A stretch of DNA of 64,000 nt from Myxococcus fulvus. Lineage in GTDB: Bacteria > Myxococcota > Myxococcia > Myxococcales > Myxococcaceae. Shown piece by piece: positions 61,182-64,000 of the stretch (positions are counted from its first letter, which is position 1; the number at the start of each line of letters is the position of its first letter). The position numbers and the translations under genes are program-made. The notes under the pieces were generated by a model, which worked only from the letters and a program-made list of their open reading frames with translations, ran no database searches and was not told the origin of the DNA. The stretch spans positions 124,001 to 188,000 of the forward strand of contig NZ_FOIB01000016.1 of NCBI RefSeq assembly GCF_900111765.1. Direction: 5' to 3'.

Positions 61182-61411
61182 CGTCATTCTCCTTGAACGC
61201 CCCGGCGAACGGGTAGGTACGGAGGGCACCCCGGTCCGGATTCGACGGCCGGGATGAACGAGAGGACACCGCTTCCCGTTCCCCACGCGCAAGTTAAGCA
61301 CGCCAGCCGTCCGGCTGCTCGCGGGCCTGTCAGGCGGAGGACGACTGTCTCGGGGCATGAGACACGCGGGCGTACGGCGCTGGACGGACGCTCGTTGTTT
61401 CGCCCGCCTTC

Positions 61412-63112
61412 TCAGGATTCAGCGCTGTCGATACCGAAGATACGCAGCGCGTCGGAGGCGTAGGTGTCGAGTTGACGGCGTGTCTCGGCCTCGTCCCAAC
61501 CGAGTCGGGGGGCCATGACCTCGGCGGCCACCTGGGCGGCGCCGCGACCGAGGTCCCGGGTCTCGAAGGCGACCTTGAGTCGACGGATGAGCAGGTCGGA
61601 GAGCGTGTGCACCAGCTCGTGGGTGACACCCCACACGGCCTCCGCGGCGCGGTAGGGCAGGCCGGGAGCGAGCGGGCGAGCGAGGGAGGCGTCCTCGCGG
61701 GTGAGCGCCCAGACGCGGCGCCAGCGGCTGCCGTAGGCGCGCACCAGGTGCGTGGCGGTGGCCGCGTCACCGACGACGTCGCGCGCGGCGGCGAGCTCGG
61801 CGTTCAGGTCGGGGATGTCGCCGCCGGGCAGGGGCAGCGACTCGGTGGGGGCCTTGCGACGGGGCTGGCCCAGGTGCTTCTCCACCGCGTCCACCACGTC
61901 GCGCGCCATGACGCGGTAGGTGGTGAGCTTGCCGCCGCTGATGGCGAGCACGCCGGTGGGGCTGAGGTCGATGTGGTGCTCGCGGCTGGCGCTGCCCGCG
62001 TCGGTGGTGCCGTGGTAGCCGCTGGCGGACAGGGGGCGGATGCCGGCCCAGGCGCTCACCACGTCCTCGCGGGTGAGGTGCGCCTCGGGGAAGAAGGCGT
62101 TGGCGGACTCGAGGAGGTAGGCGACGTCCGTCTCGCTCGCGCGGACCTCCGCGGGGTGCGCGCGCGTGGAGGTCTCCGTGGTGCCGATGATGGTGAAGTC
62201 GTCGGCGGGCAGCACGAACATCACGCGGCCGTCCTTGGGGGACAGGAGCGTGAGGGCGTCGTGGTTGCCCAGGCGCTTGCGAGGCACGGCGACGTGCACG
62301 CCCTTGCTGCCGCGCACGGCGTGGGCGTTGCCGCCGGGGGCATCGAGCTTGCGGATCTCATCGCTCCACGGCCCCGTGGCGTTGACGATGGCGCGCGCGC
62401 GCACGGTGAGCTGCTGACCGGTGAGGTGGTCCACGACGATGGCGCCGCGGGCCTTGCCGTCGACGACGTCGAGGCGTTGGACGGAGGCGTGGTTGAGGAC
62501 GACGGCGCCGGACTCGGAGGCTCCGAGCGCGTTGGCCAGGGTGAGGCGCGCGTCGTCGGTGGCGGCGTCGTAGTAGCGGGCGCCGCCCTTGAGGCCGTCG
62601 GTGCGCAGGCCGGGCTCGGACTGGTGGAGCTGCTCGCGGTTGAGGCGCTGGTAGCCCTTCACGTTCCGGAAGAGGGAGAGCGCGTCGTAGAGCATGAGGC
62701 CCGCGTTGAGCTTCCAGCGGGGCACGCGGGCGCCGGCGTAGACGGGCCACACGAAGGCGAGCGGGCGCACCAGATGCGGGGCGAGCTGGAGGAGGCGGCG
62801 GCGCTCGATGCTGGACTCGAAGACGAGGCCCAGGTGGCCGTGTTCGAGGTAGCGCAGGCCGCCGTGGATGAGGCGGGACGAGCGGCTGGACGTGCCGCTG
62901 GCGAAGTCCTCGCGCTCCACGAGGGCGACCTTGAGTCCGCGCAGGACGGCATCGCGCGCGGAGCCCGCGCCGGTGACACCGCCCCCGATGATGAGCAGGT
63001 CGAACTCCTCGGTGGCGAGGGCCTTCAGCCGCTCGGAGCGAGGCTTCGTCGGCGGAATGTCCCCCTCTGCGGACAACTGGCGGAGCGCTACGGATTCAGA
63101 ACGCACACGCAT
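61412..63112 (-). CDS. glpD: Aerobic glycerol-3-phosphate dehydrogenase
   Basis: 566 residues from the ATG at 63112; the frame opens 13 codons earlier (TTG) and no strong binding site marks either start. FAD motif LLIIGGGVTGAGSARDA, then SGTSSRSSRLIHGGLRYLEH, VNATGPWSDEI and a C-terminal DAO_C domain (AARDVVGDAATATHLVRAYG ... VWGVTHELVHTLSDLLIRRL). It oxidises sn-glycerol-3-phosphate to dihydroxyacetone phosphate and passes electrons to quinone at the membrane. TACAAT sits directly before the ATG, so the transcript may be leaderless or start further in. Confidence 0.95.
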   Translation of the reverse strand: MRVRSESVALRQLSAEGDIPPTKPRSERLKALATEEFDLLIIGGGVTGAGSARDAVLRGLKVALVEREDFASGTSSRSSRLIHGGLRYLEHGHLGLVFESSIERRRLLQLAPHLVRPLAFVWPVYAGARVPRWKLNAGLMLYDALSLFRNVKGYQRLNREQLHQSEPGLRTDGLKGGARYYDAATDDARLTLANALGASESGAVVLNHASVQRLDVVDGKARGAIVVDHLTGQQLTVRARAIVNATGPWSDEIRKLDAPGGNAHAVRGSKGVHVAVPRKRLGNHDALTLLSPKDGRVMFVLPADDFTIIGTTETSTRAHPAEVRASETDVAYLLESANAFFPEAHLTREDVVSAWAGIRPLSASGYHGTTDAGSASREHHIDLSPTGVLAISGGKLTTYRVMARDVVDAVEKHLGQPRRKAPTESLPLPGGDIPDLNAELAAARDVVGDAATATHLVRAYGSRWRRVWALTREDASLARPLAPGLPYRAAEAVWGVTHELVHTLSDLLIRRLKVAFETRDLGRGAAQVAAEVMAPRLGWDEAETRRQLDTYASDALRIFGIDSAES

Positions 63113-63640
63113 ATTGTAATGACGGTCCGCCCTGGGTGACACGGGAATCAATGCGCCGCGTCAAGAGGGACACAGCACCCACATCCCGGAGGCGGGTGCG
63201 GTGGACAGTCTCCCCGGGAGAGTGACAGGCGGGAGGCAGAGGGCCCGTTCCCGAGGGACCTCGGCGGCGGGCCTGTGGATCGAGGTGTCCGACGCCTACA
63301 TCGGGGACTCGGTGCGGATGTGCGGCGGAAGCTCTCGCGCTCGGGCACGAAGCGCCGGGGCGACCGCGCACGAGGCAGGTCCCAATGGGATGGGAACGCC
63401 TGCGCACACGGGGACGGAGGCGCGTGAAGGTCCCGATGTTTGCGATTGGCTTTGTGTTCGCGATGCGCCGACACCCGCGTGGCACGAGGACTCTCGGTTT
63501 GCGAGGTCGCGCTGCGTGAGCGGGGCGTCCGCGCATGAACGGGCACGAGGACTGGGGCGAGCGGTGCGGGTGTGCTGCCTTGCGTGGGCCCGGGAAGCCG
63601 GGTAGGAGGCGACCACCCCCCTGCCCTGTCGACCAGCGCC
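63113..63640. other. Intergenic region between divergent genes
   Basis: 528 bp between glpD (minus) and the His-rich partial gene (plus). It is GC-rich with no hairpin or palindrome that stands out and no gene I trust; open frames on both strands are composition artefacts. An AGGAGG at 63604-63609 may belong to the downstream gene. Confidence 0.4.
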
Positions 63641-64000
63641 TTGCTGAATCCCCACGACCGACGAGACCTCGCGAGCCTGGGCCTGATGGTCCTGGTGTAC
63701 GGGCTCGCGGTGGCGCCGGTGCTGCACGCGGTGGTGGGCCATGGTGGCGCGGGGCATGTGCACAGCCACGGTGGCCAGGCGCACAGCCATGACGTTCCGG
63801 ACGAGCGTGGCCTCACGCCGAAGCCGACGAGTCAGTCGCCAGAGACGGGACATGGTCCGGATGGCCACAAGCACCTGACCGGCTCGGTGGAGCACCTGAG
63901 CGTGGTGGCGGCGACGTGGGTCGTGGCCCTGGTGCCGGTGGTGCGGTGGGTGTCGTGGAAGCACGAGTCCGTGCATGCGCCGACGCGCTTGCCGGGCGTG
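63641..64000 (+). CDS. Start of a His-rich membrane or exported protein (cut by window edge)
   Basis: An open frame runs to the window end without a stop. From the TTG at 63641 it reads LLNPHDRRDLASLGLMVLVY, then a hydrophobic segment, then His/Gly-rich sequence (GHGGAGHVHSHGGQAHSHD and later GHGPDGHKH), and a second hydrophobic segment (VVAATWVVALVPVVRW). The His clusters suggest metal binding in the periplasm. The start is uncertain: TTG 63641, GTG 63584 or ATG 63686. The function is unknown. Confidence 0.55.
   Translation, partial: MLNPHDRRDLASLGLMVLVYGLAVAPVLHAVVGHGGAGHVHSHGGQAHSHDVPDERGLTPKPTSQSPETGHGPDGHKHLTGSVEHLSVVAATWVVALVPVVRWVSWKHESVHAPTRLPGV

Noticed and set aside
63112..63118. 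TACAAT directly before the glpD ATG as a definite promoter
   Set aside because: It looks like a -10 box, but no matching -35 is seen and it would start transcription inside the chosen coding region. It is mentioned only as a doubt about the start.
63535..63792. 85-residue plus-strand frame at the right edge
   Set aside because: It is Pro/Arg/Gly-rich nonsense; a different frame gives the His-rich membrane protein with proper hydrophobic segments.
1..64000. tRNA, rRNA, insertion sequence, integrase or CRISPR
   Set aside because: I found no cloverleaf-like sequence, transposase, integrase or repeat-spacer array by reading. A tRNAscan-SE and ISfinder search would settle this.

Overview
The window is very GC-rich (my impression is roughly 70 percent) and packed with genes, with strong G/C preference at third codon positions. 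It carries an unusual number of exported lipoproteins, a large hybrid histidine kinase, a TonB-dependent receptor fused to a TonB-like domain, several divergent one-component regulators, and secreted proteases, lipases and esterases. This points to a predatory or saprophytic myxobacterium (Myxococcota, Myxococcus/Corallococcus-like). I cannot fix the species from sequence alone. I see no rRNA, tRNA, insertion sequence, prophage or CRISPR array.

Layout. 1-5502 (minus): two proteins sharing an alanine-rich coiled-coil head. One is a 1541-residue polymorphic-toxin-like protein followed at once by a 129-residue partner, a candidate immunity gene. The second is cut by the window edge. 6178-12396 (plus): an esterase lipoprotein, a small lipoprotein, a phospholipase D-like protein, a 503-aa lipoprotein and a small orphan. 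12536-14052 (minus): an SGNH esterase overlapping a lipase-foldase-like gene. 14498-15394 (plus): a secreted-effector-like protein with an LNGC motif. 15436-18394 (minus): a sugar ABC importer without its ATPase. 18611-22696 (plus): tandem SpoIIAA-like genes, a cytochrome P450 and a fatty acid desaturase. 22727-30200: a DUF4846-like protein, a CDP-alcohol transferase, small proteins, a double DsbA-like lipid-anchored or exported protein, MltA and a small membrane protein. 30582-34413: a TonB-dependent receptor and partner lipoprotein. 34447-43495: a 2OG-Fe oxygenase, the double hybrid kinase, a short-chain dehydrogenase, an intradiol dioxygenase, and a LysR regulator with a divergent MBL-fold enzyme. 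43499-46076: a PHB-depolymerase-like esterase, and an alpha/beta hydrolase divergent from a TetR regulator. 46677-50218 (minus): a protealysin-like M4 protease with its emfourin-type inhibitor, then BlaI and an M56-lytic transglycosylase fusion. 50399-56424: a flavin monooxygenase divergent from a SARP regulator, and a LysR regulator divergent from an alcohol dehydrogenase. 56567-64000: a small protein, an acyltransferase, an ECF sigma/anti-sigma pair, a subtilisin-like protease, GlpD, and the start of a His-rich membrane protein.

How the parts work together. The clearest regulatory logic is readable directly in the DNA. Two ACTAAGNNCTTAGT palindromes sit in front of blaI. An 11-bp-period direct repeat lies 8 bp from a -10-like element between the SARP gene and the monooxygenase. 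A 16-bp palindrome sits between TetR and its divergent hydrolase. Inverted repeats lie in both LysR intergenic regions.

The best candidates for undescribed biology are the head-sharing toxin/immunity-like locus at the left edge, the LNGC protein at 14498-15394, the SGNH-esterase/foldase pair, and the BlaI-controlled membrane protease fused to a peptidoglycan-cleaving domain.
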